A model generated the notes under the pieces. It ran no database searches. It was not told the DNA's origin and worked only from the letters and a program-made list of their open reading frames with translations. A stretch of 64,000 nt of DNA from Streptomyces sp. HmicA12 (GTDB lineage: Bacteria; Actinomycetota; Actinomycetes; Streptomycetales; Streptomycetaceae), in the NCBI RefSeq assembly GCF_000373565.1, contig NZ_KB891849.1, positions 208,973 to 272,972 on the forward strand. The letters run 5' to 3'. This document shows positions 15,859 through 23,530 of this stretch, piece by piece (positions within the stretch are counted from its first letter, which is position 1; every line of letters begins with the position of its first letter). Made by a program: the position numbers and the translations under genes.

Positions 15859-16509
15859 TCAGGGCGTGGCCGTGATCTCCACTCCGGCCTCCGTGGCCAG
15901 TGCTGACACGGCCGACAGGTCCTTCACCACGACGTCCGCGATGAGCTCGTGGGCCTCGTGCGTTGTGGTCAAGGCCACGGTCTTCATGCCGCCGGCGTGG
16001 CCCGCCGTCAGTCCGGCCGGTGCGTCCTCGAAGACGACGCAGCGCGCCGGGTCCACGCCGAGCTTCCGGGCGGCGAGCAGGAACGGCTCCGGGTCGGGCT
16101 TGCCGCGCGTGATGTCGTCGGCGGCGATGAGCAGGGGCGGGGTGATGCCGACGGCGGCGAGGCGGGCCTCGGCCAGGCGGCGGGTGGCGGAGGTGACGAC
16201 GGCCCAGCGGCCCTCGGGCAGGGAGGCGAGCAGGTCGAGGGTGCCGGGCAGGACGTGGGTGCCGCCGTTGGGGACGTCCTCGACCTCCAGCTCCTCGATG
16301 CGGGCCACGGCCTCGGCGACCCGTTCGGCGGGGAGCAGGTCGGCGGCGATCTCGGCGGCGGGGCGCCCGTGCAGTTCGACGGCGGCGAAGTCCTCGGCGG
16401 TGATCCCGTACTCCTGCGCCCAGCGGGTCCAGCAGCGGTACACCGACTCCATGGACGAGAGCAGGGTTCCGTCGTTGTCGAACAGCAGGGCGTCAGCGGT
16501 GATCTTCAT
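15859..16509 (-). CDS. HAD-family hydrolase
   Basis: 216 residues. The nucleophile motif is LLFDNDGTLLSSMES, motif II is AVVTSATRRLAEA, motif III Lys lies in RGKPDPEPFLLAARKLG, and motif IV is CVVFEDAPAGLTAGHAGGM. The helical cap between them fits the beta-phosphoglucomutase/sugar-phosphatase (YfbT/HxpB) branch, so a sugar-phosphate phosphatase is the best guess. ATG 16509 is set by the nucleophile motif nine residues in and by GGGAACC upstream. It is divergent from a membrane-protein gene 73 bp away. Confidence 0.88.
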   Translation of the reverse strand: MKITADALLFDNDGTLLSSMESVYRCWTRWAQEYGITAEDFAAVELHGRPAAEIAADLLPAERVAEAVARIEELEVEDVPNGGTHVLPGTLDLLASLPEGRWAVVTSATRRLAEARLAAVGITPPLLIAADDITRGKPDPEPFLLAARKLGVDPARCVVFEDAPAGLTAGHAGGMKTVALTTTHEAHELIADVVVKDLSAVSALATEAGVEITATP

Positions 16510-16582
16510 GGTTCCCGAGCGTAAGGGCGGTCGGCCGGGGTCGCGCGCAGCGGGTCTTTTCGGCCGTAATAGGCTCTCGGCC

Positions 16583-16942
16583 ATGCTTGATGTCCTGACC
16601 CTGGTGACGGGTCTCGCCGCGCTCGCGCTCGCCGCGTGGTGCGGTTTCGCAGCCTCTCGCGACCAGCCGACCAAGGACTGGCACTTCATCGGTATGGCCG
16701 TGGTGTCGGTGCTCGCGCTGGTGCAGCTGGTGGTCGGGATCGTGCAGCTGGCGCGGGGCGAGAAGCCCGCGCAGGGGACGACGATCTTCGTCGCGTATCT
16801 GATCGGGGCGTTCGCGTGCGTGCCGGCGGCCGGGTTCATGTCGCTGGCGGAGCGGACGCGGTGGGGGTCGGCGACCGTCGCCGCGGGTGGTGTGGTGCTG
16901 GCCGTGCTCGAAGTACGGCTCTATGACATCTGGGGAGGATGA
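16583..16942 (+). CDS. Small integral membrane protein, unknown
   Basis: 119 residues with four hydrophobic helices and short loops: LTLVTGLAALALAAWCG, IGMAVVSVLALVQLVVGIVQLA, TIFVAYLIGAFACVPAAGF and SATVAAGGVVLAVLEV. No enzymatic motif. TAGGCT lies seven bases before the ATG and no ribosome site is visible, so it may be leaderless. Its stop is one base from the next gene, another membrane protein, which suggests the two act together. Confidence 0.75.
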   Translation: MLDVLTLVTGLAALALAAWCGFAASRDQPTKDWHFIGMAVVSVLALVQLVVGIVQLARGEKPAQGTTIFVAYLIGAFACVPAAGFMSLAERTRWGSATVAAGGVVLAVLEVRLYDIWGG

Positions 16943-16943
16943 G

Positions 16944-17414
16944 GTGGCTGTGACCTCTTCGGAGAAGCCGGAGAAGGCCGACAAGGCACAGAAGGCCGAG
17001 AAGGCGGGGCGTCGGCGTCTGATCGGCGGGCCCGGCCTGCTGCTCGTGTGGCTCTACGGCGTGATGGTCGTCGGGGCCGTGTCGCGCTCGGCCGTGCAGA
17101 TCTCCACCGACTTCGGCAAGGCGCCGCTCGCGTACACGCTGTCCGCGGTGGCGGGGGTCGTGTACGGGTTCATCACGTACTCGCTGGTGCGCGGCGGGGA
17201 CAAGGCCCGGCGGGCCGCGTTCGCGTGCTGTGCGCTGGAGTTGGCGGGTGTGCTGATCGTCGGCGTGTGGACGCTGGTGGAACCGTCGGCGTTCCCCGAC
17301 GCGACGGTGTGGTCGGACTTCGGGATGGGCTACCTGTTCATCCCCGTACTGCTGCCGGTGACCGCGATGTACTGGCTGCGCAAGGGCGTGCTGCAGCAGC
17401 AGGCCGCGGGCTGA
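16944..17414 (+). CDS. Integral membrane protein, unknown
   Basis: 156 residues from GTG 16944 (GTG 16950 is also possible). GGGGAGG at 16932-16938, inside the end of the previous gene, serves as the ribosome site. A charged N-terminus with repeated EKA/DKA motifs (EKADKAQKAEKAGRRR) precedes four hydrophobic segments: LLLVWLYGVMVVGAVS, PLAYTLSAVAGVVYGFITYSL, AAFACCALELAGVLIVGVW and MGYLFIPVLLPVTAMYWL. The family is seen in Streptomyces but has no known role. It ends before a strong bidirectional terminator. Confidence 0.75.
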   Translation: MAVTSSEKPEKADKAQKAEKAGRRRLIGGPGLLLVWLYGVMVVGAVSRSAVQISTDFGKAPLAYTLSAVAGVVYGFITYSLVRGGDKARRAAFACCALELAGVLIVGVWTLVEPSAFPDATVWSDFGMGYLFIPVLLPVTAMYWLRKGVLQQQAAG

Positions 17415-17430
17415 GACCGCGGAGACGGCG

Positions 17431-17473
17431 AAAGGGAGACGGCCGGGGCCACGCGCCCCGGCCGTCTCCCTTT
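17431..17473. terminator. Bidirectional terminator
   Basis: 18-bp perfect stem (17431-17448 with 17456-17473) with A-rich and T-rich flanks, between two convergent genes. Confidence 0.88.
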
Positions 17474-17480
17474 GTCCGTC

Positions 17481-17981
17481 TCACACGCCGGTCAGGCTCG
17501 GCGCTTCCGTCTCCTTCGCCAGCGTGACCAGCGTCAGGCGCTCGTCGACCTTCTTCGTCGTCACCGGGGCGTAGCCGTGCTTGCGGTACAGGCGCAGGTT
17601 GTGTTCGCTGCGGTGGCCCGTGAAGAGCTCGAAGCGCTTGGTCGTGCCCGCGGTGGCGAGCTGCGCCTCGATGGCGGCCAGGAGGCGGCCGCCGAGGCCG
17701 TGGCGCTGCATGCGCGGGTGGACGATCAGCTTGTTGATGTGCGCCGTGCCGTCCGCGTCGGTCGTGCCGCGGACGGACGCCACCACTTCGTCACCGAGGC
17801 GGGCCACCAGGACGGTGCCGCCTGCCAGTTCGGCCCTGAGCGATTCCAGGGACTGTGTGAGCGGCTCGATCGAGTAGTCCCCGTAGAGCTGCGCCTCGCT
17901 CTGGTAGCAGAGGTACTGCAGTTTGAGGATCTGCTCGGCATCCGCTTCGGTCGCCGCAGAGATGGTCACGCTCATGCCCAT
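17481..17981 (-). CDS. GNAT N-acetyltransferase
   Basis: 166 residues. The acetyl-CoA binding motif A is INKLIVHPRMQRHGLGGRLLAAIE (R-x-x-G-x-G/A in RHGLGG), followed by motif B FTGHRSEHNLRLYRKHGYAPV. It is typical of a small-molecule acetyltransferase; the substrate is unknown. The start is ATG 17981 because GGGAGG lies nine bases upstream; the next ATG two codons on is also possible. It converges on the membrane-protein pair across the terminator. Confidence 0.84.
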   Translation of the reverse strand: MGMSVTISAATEADAEQILKLQYLCYQSEAQLYGDYSIEPLTQSLESLRAELAGGTVLVARLGDEVVASVRGTTDADGTAHINKLIVHPRMQRHGLGGRLLAAIEAQLATAGTTKRFELFTGHRSEHNLRLYRKHGYAPVTTKKVDERLTLVTLAKETEAPSLTGV

Positions 17982-18020
17982 GTGTGCATGCCTCCCGCTC
18001 ACCTGTCCGCCGTTTGTCCT

Positions 18021-18548
18021 TCACCCTTTTCCCCGGCGGGCATGCGGCGCAACCTCGGAGGCCATGATTCTGCGCAGGCATCCCAGACATCTGGAACGTT
18101 CCGGCCCAAGACTGCCCTGTGACATACCCAACGTGCCCGCGATCTCGCGGTACGTGAGGTCCTGTGGTGCGAGGAGTGCGCCGATGAGGCGGGGGCAACG
18201 GCCGGGCAGCCGGCGTACTGCGGAGTGCAGGGCACGCGCCTGCTCCCTGGCGAGCGTGCGCAGCTCGGGGTCCGACTCCGGCGCGTCGGCGGCGGGTTCG
18301 CCGGAGTAGGGCCGCTCACGGACGCTCGTACGGCGTTGACGGCGGGCCTCCGCGCGGACGGTCGCGGTGAGCCAGGCCGCCGGGTCGGGCGGCGGGCCCT
18401 GCGTGCCGAGGTGCTCCAGCAGGCGCAGCCAGACGGCCTGTTCGAGGTCGTCGAGGTCGGCGCGGCCGGTCGTGGCCGGAAGCTCGGCGTGCGCCTCCGC
18501 CGCGAGGAGGGGGCGCAGGGTCTCGATCACCGTGGTGTCGTACGTCAT
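18021..18548 (-). CDS. ECF-like RNA polymerase sigma factor
   Basis: 175 residues. Region 2 is compact (TGRADLDDLEQAVWLRLLEHLGT...PAAWLTATVRAEARRQRR) and region 4 is LTYREIAGTLGMSQGSLGPERSRCLGCLRRIM, a helix-turn-helix that would read the -35 box. An Asp/Glu/Pro linker separates them. No anti-sigma gene is adjacent. ATG 18548 is chosen at the start of conserved sequence. It ends in a basic tail. Its stop is 39 bp from the upstream end of the acetyltransferase gene, so both may be co-transcribed. The target promoters are unknown. Confidence 0.8.
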   Translation of the reverse strand: MTYDTTVIETLRPLLAAEAHAELPATTGRADLDDLEQAVWLRLLEHLGTQGPPPDPAAWLTATVRAEARRQRRTSVRERPYSGEPAADAPESDPELRTLAREQARALHSAVRRLPGRCPRLIGALLAPQDLTYREIAGTLGMSQGSLGPERSRCLGCLRRIMASEVAPHARRGKG

Positions 18549-18621
18549 GTACGACGGGACGGGCCGGCCCGGCGCGTGGTTGCCGGGCCGGCCGTCTCTC
18601 ACTCCAACCGGCGCCCGCGGC

Positions 18622-19815
18622 TCAGCCGTTGACGAAGTCCTCACGGGCCAGCAGGGCGGTGTCGCAGTTGTCGGAGAAGATGCCGTCGATCCCGGTGGCG
18701 AAGTACGCCTTGAAGGCGCCGAACGCGTCGCCGTAGGCGTTCGGGTCGGTGCCCTTCTTGAAGTCGGCCGGGAGGAAGGTGTTCTCGTTGCGCATCGTGT
18801 AGGGGTGCAGGATGAGGCCCGCCGCGTGCGCGTCCTCGACGAGCGTGGTCGGCTCCTTGAGCTTGCCCGACGCGTCCTTCGGGATGATCAGGTCGAGGGT
18901 CGGGCCGATGCCCTGCGCGTAGCCGGCGATCTCCTTCAGGCCCTTGGGCGTGATCAGGTCGGCGACGGTGCGCGGGTCGCCGATGTCGACGAAGTCGGCG
19001 GGGCGCGAGTTCGCCGTGGAGAGCAGGACGACCAGGGGGTTGTCGACCAGCTTGTTCAGGCGCTGGATGCTGGTGGGTTCGAAGGACTGCAGGAAGGCCG
19101 GCGAGTTCTTCTTGTTCAGGCCGTAGGCGCGCAGCAGCTTGGCGATGCGCTCCTCCAGACCCAGACCGAGCTTGCGGAAGTAGGTGGGGTGCTTGGTCTC
19201 GACGTGGATCCACACCTCGCGGCCGCGCTTGCGGCTCTGCTCGGCGCGCCAGTCGAGTACCTCTTCGAAGGTGGGGATCTCCCAGCGGCCGTCGTAGAGG
19301 GTGTTGTGCTGGCGGGTGGCCGGGATGCGTTCCTTGGCGCGCAGGGTCTTCAGCTCGGCGAGCGTGAAGTCCTCGGTGAACCAGCCGGTCGTGGAGACCC
19401 CGTCGATGACCTTCGTCGTCTTGCGTCCCGCGAACTCCGGGTGCGCGGAGACGTCCGTCGTGCCGCCGATTTCCGGCTCGTGACGGCATACGAGGTGACC
19501 GTCCTTGGTCGGGCAGATGTCACCGGCCTCGATGACGTGGGCGCCCATGTCGAGCGCGAGTTGGTACGAGCCCAGCGTGTGCTCGGGGCGGTAGCCGCTG
19601 GTGCCGCGGTGGGCGATGACGGTCGGCACGGGCAGGCTCCGGTAGCCCTTGCCGGGGTGATTCCCGCCACTGTCGCGGTCGGCTGCTCTCGCCGTTCCGG
19701 GTGCGGCCAGGGCCGCGGCGCCCGCGCCGAGCACCGCGGCGCCGAGGAGGGAGCGGCGGCCCACTCCCCCGGTCTCCTGGGCCCCCTGCGCCGTCTGTGA
19801 CTTCTCGTTCCCCAT
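18622..19815 (-). CDS. glpQ1: Secreted glycerophosphodiester phosphodiesterase
   Basis: 397 residues. The N-terminus has a Tat-type signal (GRRSLLGAAVLGAGAAALAAP...ARA), so it is exported folded. The GDPD catalytic domain begins TVIAHRGTSGYRPEHTLGSY, with the metal and catalytic residues in HRGTSGYRPEHT and EAGDICPTKDGHLVCRHEPE, and ends GIDGIFSDNCDTAL. It hydrolyses glycerophosphodiesters to glycerol-3-phosphate and an alcohol, scavenging phosphate. ATG 19815 follows GCGGGAGGAG. It matches S. coelicolor glpQ1 in architecture, hence the symbol. PHO-box-like repeats lie 140-195 bp upstream, and a tandem 10-bp repeat lies in the probable leader. Confidence 0.92.
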   Translation of the reverse strand: MGNEKSQTAQGAQETGGVGRRSLLGAAVLGAGAAALAAPGTARAADRDSGGNHPGKGYRSLPVPTVIAHRGTSGYRPEHTLGSYQLALDMGAHVIEAGDICPTKDGHLVCRHEPEIGGTTDVSAHPEFAGRKTTKVIDGVSTTGWFTEDFTLAELKTLRAKERIPATRQHNTLYDGRWEIPTFEEVLDWRAEQSRKRGREVWIHVETKHPTYFRKLGLGLEERIAKLLRAYGLNKKNSPAFLQSFEPTSIQRLNKLVDNPLVVLLSTANSRPADFVDIGDPRTVADLITPKGLKEIAGYAQGIGPTLDLIIPKDASGKLKEPTTLVEDAHAAGLILHPYTMRNENTFLPADFKKGTDPNAYGDAFGAFKAYFATGIDGIFSDNCDTALLAREDFVNG

Positions 19816-19834
19816 GAAGCACTCCTCCCGCCAC

Positions 19835-19854
19835 GTTGTGCCTTGTTGTGCCTT
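19835..19854 (-). repeat. Two 10-bp direct repeats in the glpQ leader
   Basis: GTTGTGCCTT occurs twice in tandem on the + strand, 20-40 bp before the glpQ start. Direct repeats in the leader of the S. coelicolor homologue have, as I recall, been linked to carbon-source control; here the link is inference. Confidence 0.5.
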
Positions 19855-19955
19855 GCACCTGTCAAAGCGGTCCCGATCGTAGGTGGGCGGGTGTGACCAA
19901 CGGGAGACCCTGGGCGGAACGGAAGGGTGCGTCGAGGTGACCCCTGAGCGTTGCC

Positions 19956-20009
19956 TGCGCGTCAACCGTGCGCGAACTCAGGTCAACTCTGCGTATCCAG
20001 TCGGTGAAC
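19956..20009 (-). promoter_or_regulatory. PHO-box-like repeats upstream of glpQ
   Basis: On the minus strand, GTTCACC (from 20009), GTTGACC (from 19987), GTTCGCG (from 19977) and GTTGACG (from 19966) are spaced 22, 10 and 11 nt apart, in register with the 11-nt direct repeats bound by PhoP. It lies between glpQ and the divergent acyltransferase gene, so both could respond to phosphate. Confidence 0.5.
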
Positions 20010-20114
20010 CCGATGTGCGACGGGCCCGCAGGCGCGAGTATCGTCCTCACCTGCACAGACCCAACGACCCGTTCGAGGTCGTTCCCAACCGAATCCTTGA
20101 CATCGGAGGGCCCG

Positions 20115-20786
20115 TTGTCCCGCTTCGCGCTCATCAAGGCAGTGCTCGGACCGATCATGCGCCTGATGTTCCGCACCCGTGTGGAAGGCGCCGAGAACAT
20201 CCCGGGCACCGGCCCCGTCATTCTGGCGGGCAACCACCTGACGTTCATCGACTCGATGATCCTGCCGCTCGTCTGCGACCGGCAGGTGTGCTTCATCGGC
20301 AAGGACGAGTACGTCACCGGCAAGACCCTCAAGGGCCGCTTCATGGCGTGGTTCTTCACCGGCGTCGGCATGATCCCGGTCGACCGGGACGGTGCCAACG
20401 GCGGCGTGGCCGCGCTGATGACCGGCCGCCGCATCCTGGAGGAGGGCAACATCTTCGGGATCTACCCGGAGGGCACCCGCTCTCCCGACGGGCGCCTGTA
20501 CCGCGGTCGTACGGGTATCGCGCGGCTGACGCTGATGACCGGCGCTCCCGTCGTGCCGTTCGCCATGATCGGCACGGACAAGCTGCAGCCGGGCGGGGCG
20601 GGGATGCCGCGTCCGGGGCGGGTGACCGTGCGGTTCGGCGAGCCGATGGAGTTCTCCCGCTACGACGGGATGGACCGTGACCGGTACGTGCTGCGGGCCG
20701 TGACCGACTCCGTGATGACCGAGGTCATGCGGCTGTCCGGTCAGGAGTACGTCGACATGTACGCGACCAAGGCGAAGGCCGCGTAG
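20115..20786 (+). CDS. 1-acyl-sn-glycerol-3-phosphate acyltransferase (PlsC-like)
   Basis: 223 residues. The acyltransferase HX4D motif is in GNHLTFIDSMILPL, and the phosphate-binding block is FGIYPEGTRSPDGRLYRGRTG. A short hydrophobic N-terminus (LIKAVLGPIMRLMF) suggests membrane association. It would acylate lysophosphatidate or a related lipid. The start is TTG at 20115, set by GGAGGG six bases upstream and by the conserved sequence. It is divergent from glpQ and may share the PHO-box-like region, which would link lipid remodelling to phosphate supply. A terminator follows at once. Confidence 0.9.
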   Translation: MSRFALIKAVLGPIMRLMFRTRVEGAENIPGTGPVILAGNHLTFIDSMILPLVCDRQVCFIGKDEYVTGKTLKGRFMAWFFTGVGMIPVDRDGANGGVAALMTGRRILEEGNIFGIYPEGTRSPDGRLYRGRTGIARLTLMTGAPVVPFAMIGTDKLQPGGAGMPRPGRVTVRFGEPMEFSRYDGMDRDRYVLRAVTDSVMTEVMRLSGQEYVDMYATKAKAA

Positions 20787-20801
20787 GCGTTTTGACCTGA
20801 G

Positions 20802-20839
20802 CCTGGGCCCCCGGAGATTTCCGGGGGCCCAGGTTTTTT
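20802..20839 (+). terminator. Intrinsic terminator with U-run
   Basis: 14-bp perfect stem (20802-20815 with 20820-20833), followed by six T. It ends the acyltransferase transcript. Confidence 0.92.
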
Positions 20840-20953
20840 GTCTGCGGGGCCGCGGCGCGGGCCCGTCGAGGCGCCTGCCCGGCGCCGGGGTGCCGCCTTG
20901 CCCACCCTGCCGCCCCAGGCGGCAGATTGCCCAAGTCGGGGGCGGCGGTGAAG

Positions 20954-22486
20954 CTAGTTCTCGAGGCGCTGCCCCCTGAGCATGAACCACGCCGCGACCG
21001 CCGTGCCCAGCAGGACGATCGCGCCGACTCCCGCCGCCACCTGGAGGCCGTCGACGAACGCGCCCTGGGCCGAGGCGAGCAGTTCGTGGGCCTGGGCCGT
21101 CGGCAGGCTGTGCGCCGACTCGACCGCTCCGCCGAGCGATTCGTGGGCCGCGGCCGCCACGTCCGCCGGGGTGCCCGCCGGGGCCGTGAAGCCCGCGTAG
21201 ACGCCGGTGACGATGGAGCCGAGCACGGCGATGCCGAGGGCCGCGCCGAGTTCGTACGCCGTCTCGGAGACCGCCGACGCCGCGCCCGCCTGTTCCTTGG
21301 GCACGCTGGAGAGGATCACGTCGGCCGTGACCGTGAACGAGAAGCCGGCGCCGATGCCGACGACCAGCAGGACCGTGCCGAGGAGCGGGTAGCCCGTCGA
21401 CTGGCTCAGGGTGGTGAGCGCGGCCAGGGCCAGGCCGACCGCCGCCAGACCGCCGGCCACGACGACCCGGACCGAGAAGCGGCGGGCCACCGTACCGGCG
21501 ATCAGTCCGGCGCCCACCGCGCCCACGGCGGCCGGGAGTTCGGCGAGGCCCGCCTCGAACGGCTCGCGCCCCTGGACCAGTTGGAGGAACTGGGACAGGA
21601 AGAAGATCAGGCCGGCGAGGCCGAGGATGGTCAGCAGGTCCGCGAGGACGGCGCCGGAGAAGCCGCGGTTGCGGAACAGGCGCATGTCCAACAGGGGCGA
21701 GCCCAGGGTGAGCTGGCGGCGGACGAACCAGAGCAGCGCGGCCGCGCCGAGTACCGCCGTCGCCGCTACGCTCCAGCTCACACCGTGCGCCGCCGCCTCC
21801 TTGACCGCGTAGACGACACCGATCATGCCGATGAGCGAGAGCGCCACGCTGAGCAGGTCCCAGGGGCCGGGGACCGGGTTCTTCGACTCGGGGATGAGCT
21901 TGATGCCGACGATCACCAGGACCGCCATGACCGGCAGGTTGATCAGGAAGACCGAGCCCCACCAGAAGTGTTCGAGCAGGAAGCCGCCGACGACCGGGCC
22001 GACCGCGGCGCCGGCCGAGGCCATGGCGCCCCAGATGCCGACGGCGAGGGAGCGCTCGCGCGGGTCGTGGAAGATGTTGCGGATCAGGGCGAGGGTGGAG
22101 GGCATGAGGGTCGCGCCCGCGACTCCGAGCAGGGCCCGCGCCAGGATCATCAGCTCCGGTGACGACGCGTAGGCGTTGAGGACCGAGACCGCGCCGAACG
22201 CGACCGCGCCCCACAGCAGCAGCTTCTTGCGGCCGATGCGGTCGCCGAGACTGCCCATGGAGACGAGCAGGCCCGCGATGACGAACGAGTAGACGTCGCC
22301 GATCCAGAGCAGCTGCGTACCGGACGGCTTGAGGTCCTCGCTGATGTACGGGGTCGCCAGGCCGAGGACGGTCGCGTCCACGGCGACGAGCAGCACGGCC
22401 AGCACGAGGACGCAGAGGGCGAGCCACCGTCCCGGACGGGACTCCACCACCTCCGCCGCAGGGGTGCGCTGTTGTGTGCCGGTCAT
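20954..22486 (-). CDS. MFS drug efflux transporter, DHA2 family (14 TM)
   Basis: 510 residues, the length of EmrB/QacA-type pumps with 14 membrane helices. Motif D1-like sequence AVDATVLGLATPYISEDL and motif A GSLGDRIGRKKLLLWG are intact, as is motif C-like GPVVGGFLLEHFWWGSVFLIN. It should exchange protons for drugs or endogenous toxic products. The ATG start overlaps the stop of the upstream TetR gene by 4 nt (ATGA), so the pump is the regulated partner of that repressor. The substrate is unknown. Confidence 0.9.
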   Translation of the reverse strand: MTGTQQRTPAAEVVESRPGRWLALCVLVLAVLLVAVDATVLGLATPYISEDLKPSGTQLLWIGDVYSFVIAGLLVSMGSLGDRIGRKKLLLWGAVAFGAVSVLNAYASSPELMILARALLGVAGATLMPSTLALIRNIFHDPRERSLAVGIWGAMASAGAAVGPVVGGFLLEHFWWGSVFLINLPVMAVLVIVGIKLIPESKNPVPGPWDLLSVALSLIGMIGVVYAVKEAAAHGVSWSVAATAVLGAAALLWFVRRQLTLGSPLLDMRLFRNRGFSGAVLADLLTILGLAGLIFFLSQFLQLVQGREPFEAGLAELPAAVGAVGAGLIAGTVARRFSVRVVVAGGLAAVGLALAALTTLSQSTGYPLLGTVLLVVGIGAGFSFTVTADVILSSVPKEQAGAASAVSETAYELGAALGIAVLGSIVTGVYAGFTAPAGTPADVAAAAHESLGGAVESAHSLPTAQAHELLASAQGAFVDGLQVAAGVGAIVLLGTAVAAWFMLRGQRLEN

Positions 22487-23034
22487 GGTTCCACGCTCCG
22501 TCGTGCGCCGCCGAGCAGCAGCTCGGCGATCATGTATGAGAAGTCCTTGGCCGCGACGCGGCCGTCCTGTACGGCCCAGGCGCCGCTGCCGATGAGGCCG
22601 TAGAGCGCCTCGCAGAGCCAGGCCGGTGTCAGGTCGATGCGGAAGTCGCCGGCTTCCTGGCCGCGCCGGAAGAGCGCCACCATGCGGCCGTCGATCCGCT
22701 CCCAGCCGGCGTGCTGCTCCTCGCCCTCGAAGAGCTGGTTCTCCGTGATGAGGAAGGCGAGCAGCGGCGCCGCCGGTTCGATCTCCGCGATCAGGCGGCG
22801 CAGCGCGTCCTCGGCCCGGTCCGCGTCGAGGCCGGCCCGGTCGAGGGCCGCCTCGCACTCCTGGATGCCCAGGTTCTCCAGCGCCCGCACGAGCGCGTCG
22901 CGGCCCGCGAAGTGACGATGGAGGGTGGCGCGGCTGATACCGGCCGCCCTGGCGACCTCGTCCATCGTGGCCGTGGACTTGCGGGTGAGCAGGGCGGCGG
23001 CGCTGCGCAGCATCTGTTCGCGATCGACCGACAT
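22483..23034 (-). CDS. TetR-family repressor
   Basis: 183 residues from ATG 23034. The helix-turn-helix is TMDEVARAAGISRATLHRHFAGRDALVRAL. The C-terminal ligand domain has an acidic stretch (LITENQLFEGEEQHAGWERID). An upstream in-frame ATG at 23076 was rejected because a promoter and palindrome occupy the intervening DNA. TACTCT is six bases before ATG 23034, so the mRNA is probably leaderless. It represses itself and the co-transcribed MFS pump; the inducer is unknown. Confidence 0.87.
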   Translation of the reverse strand: MSVDREQMLRSAAALLTRKSTATMDEVARAAGISRATLHRHFAGRDALVRALENLGIQECEAALDRAGLDADRAEDALRRLIAEIEPAAPLLAFLITENQLFEGEEQHAGWERIDGRMVALFRRGQEAGDFRIDLTPAWLCEALYGLIGSGAWAVQDGRVAAKDFSYMIAELLLGGARRSVEP

Positions 23035-23073
23035 GAGACAAGAGTAGAGCAGATGAGACACGAATGTCTCATC
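23032..23073 (-). promoter_or_regulatory. TetR promoter with overlapping palindromic operator
   Basis: Operator GATGAGACA-cgaa-TGTCTCATC (23052-23073) is a perfect 9-bp palindrome. It contains the -35 GAGACA (23065-23070), with an 18-bp spacer to -10 TACTCT (23041-23046). A third half-site CATGAGACA (23032-23040, read on the + strand) covers the start codon. Confidence 0.7.
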
Positions 23074-23185
23074 CATTGCGCGGCAGAGCGCCCCGTGTGA
23101 CTCCGGTGGCTCGTCCTGTCACCCGGTGTTACGACTGTCGGGACGGTGTCGGGACGTTCCGACGGCTCTCTCGGGAGGTACGGGC

Positions 23186-23455
23186 ATGGGGTGCTGCATC
23201 TTCGCGGCGATGGCGGCGATCGGGCCACGGGTCGCGCTCGTGATCACCTGGTTGTTCACGAATCTCGTGGACCGCGCCTTCACCGGCATGCTGCTGCCGC
23301 TGTTCGGCCTGATCCTGCTGCCCTGGACGACGCTGGGGTACGTCTTCGCGTACGCGCCCGTCGTCGGGGTGCGCGGCATCGGCTGGCTGGTCGTGCTGAT
23401 CGGACTGCTGATGGACCTGTCGAGCTACGGGGGCGGGGCGCGGGCGCGCCGCTGA
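23186..23455 (+). CDS. Small membrane protein, unknown
   Basis: 89 residues with three hydrophobic segments (FAAMAAIGPRVALVITWLF, MLLPLFGLILLPWTTLGYVFA, GIGWLVVLIGLLMDL) and a short basic end (GGGARARR). The N-terminus begins MGCCIF, with two Cys next to the start. GGGAGG precedes ATG 23186. It is widespread in Streptomyces as a hypothetical protein; I cannot assign a role. It converges with argH across a terminator. Confidence 0.72.
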   Translation: MGCCIFAAMAAIGPRVALVITWLFTNLVDRAFTGMLLPLFGLILLPWTTLGYVFAYAPVVGVRGIGWLVVLIGLLMDLSSYGGGARARR

Positions 23456-23469
23456 CGCCGGTCCGTAAG

Positions 23470-23519
23470 GAAGCAGGGGCCCGGTTCATCCACGGATGGA
23501 TGAACCGGGCCCCTGCTTC
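23470..23519. terminator. Bidirectional terminator
   Basis: 22-bp perfect stem (23470-23491 with 23498-23519) between the small membrane gene and argH, an unusually long hairpin. Confidence 0.9.
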
Positions 23520-23530
23520 TGCTGTTGCCG

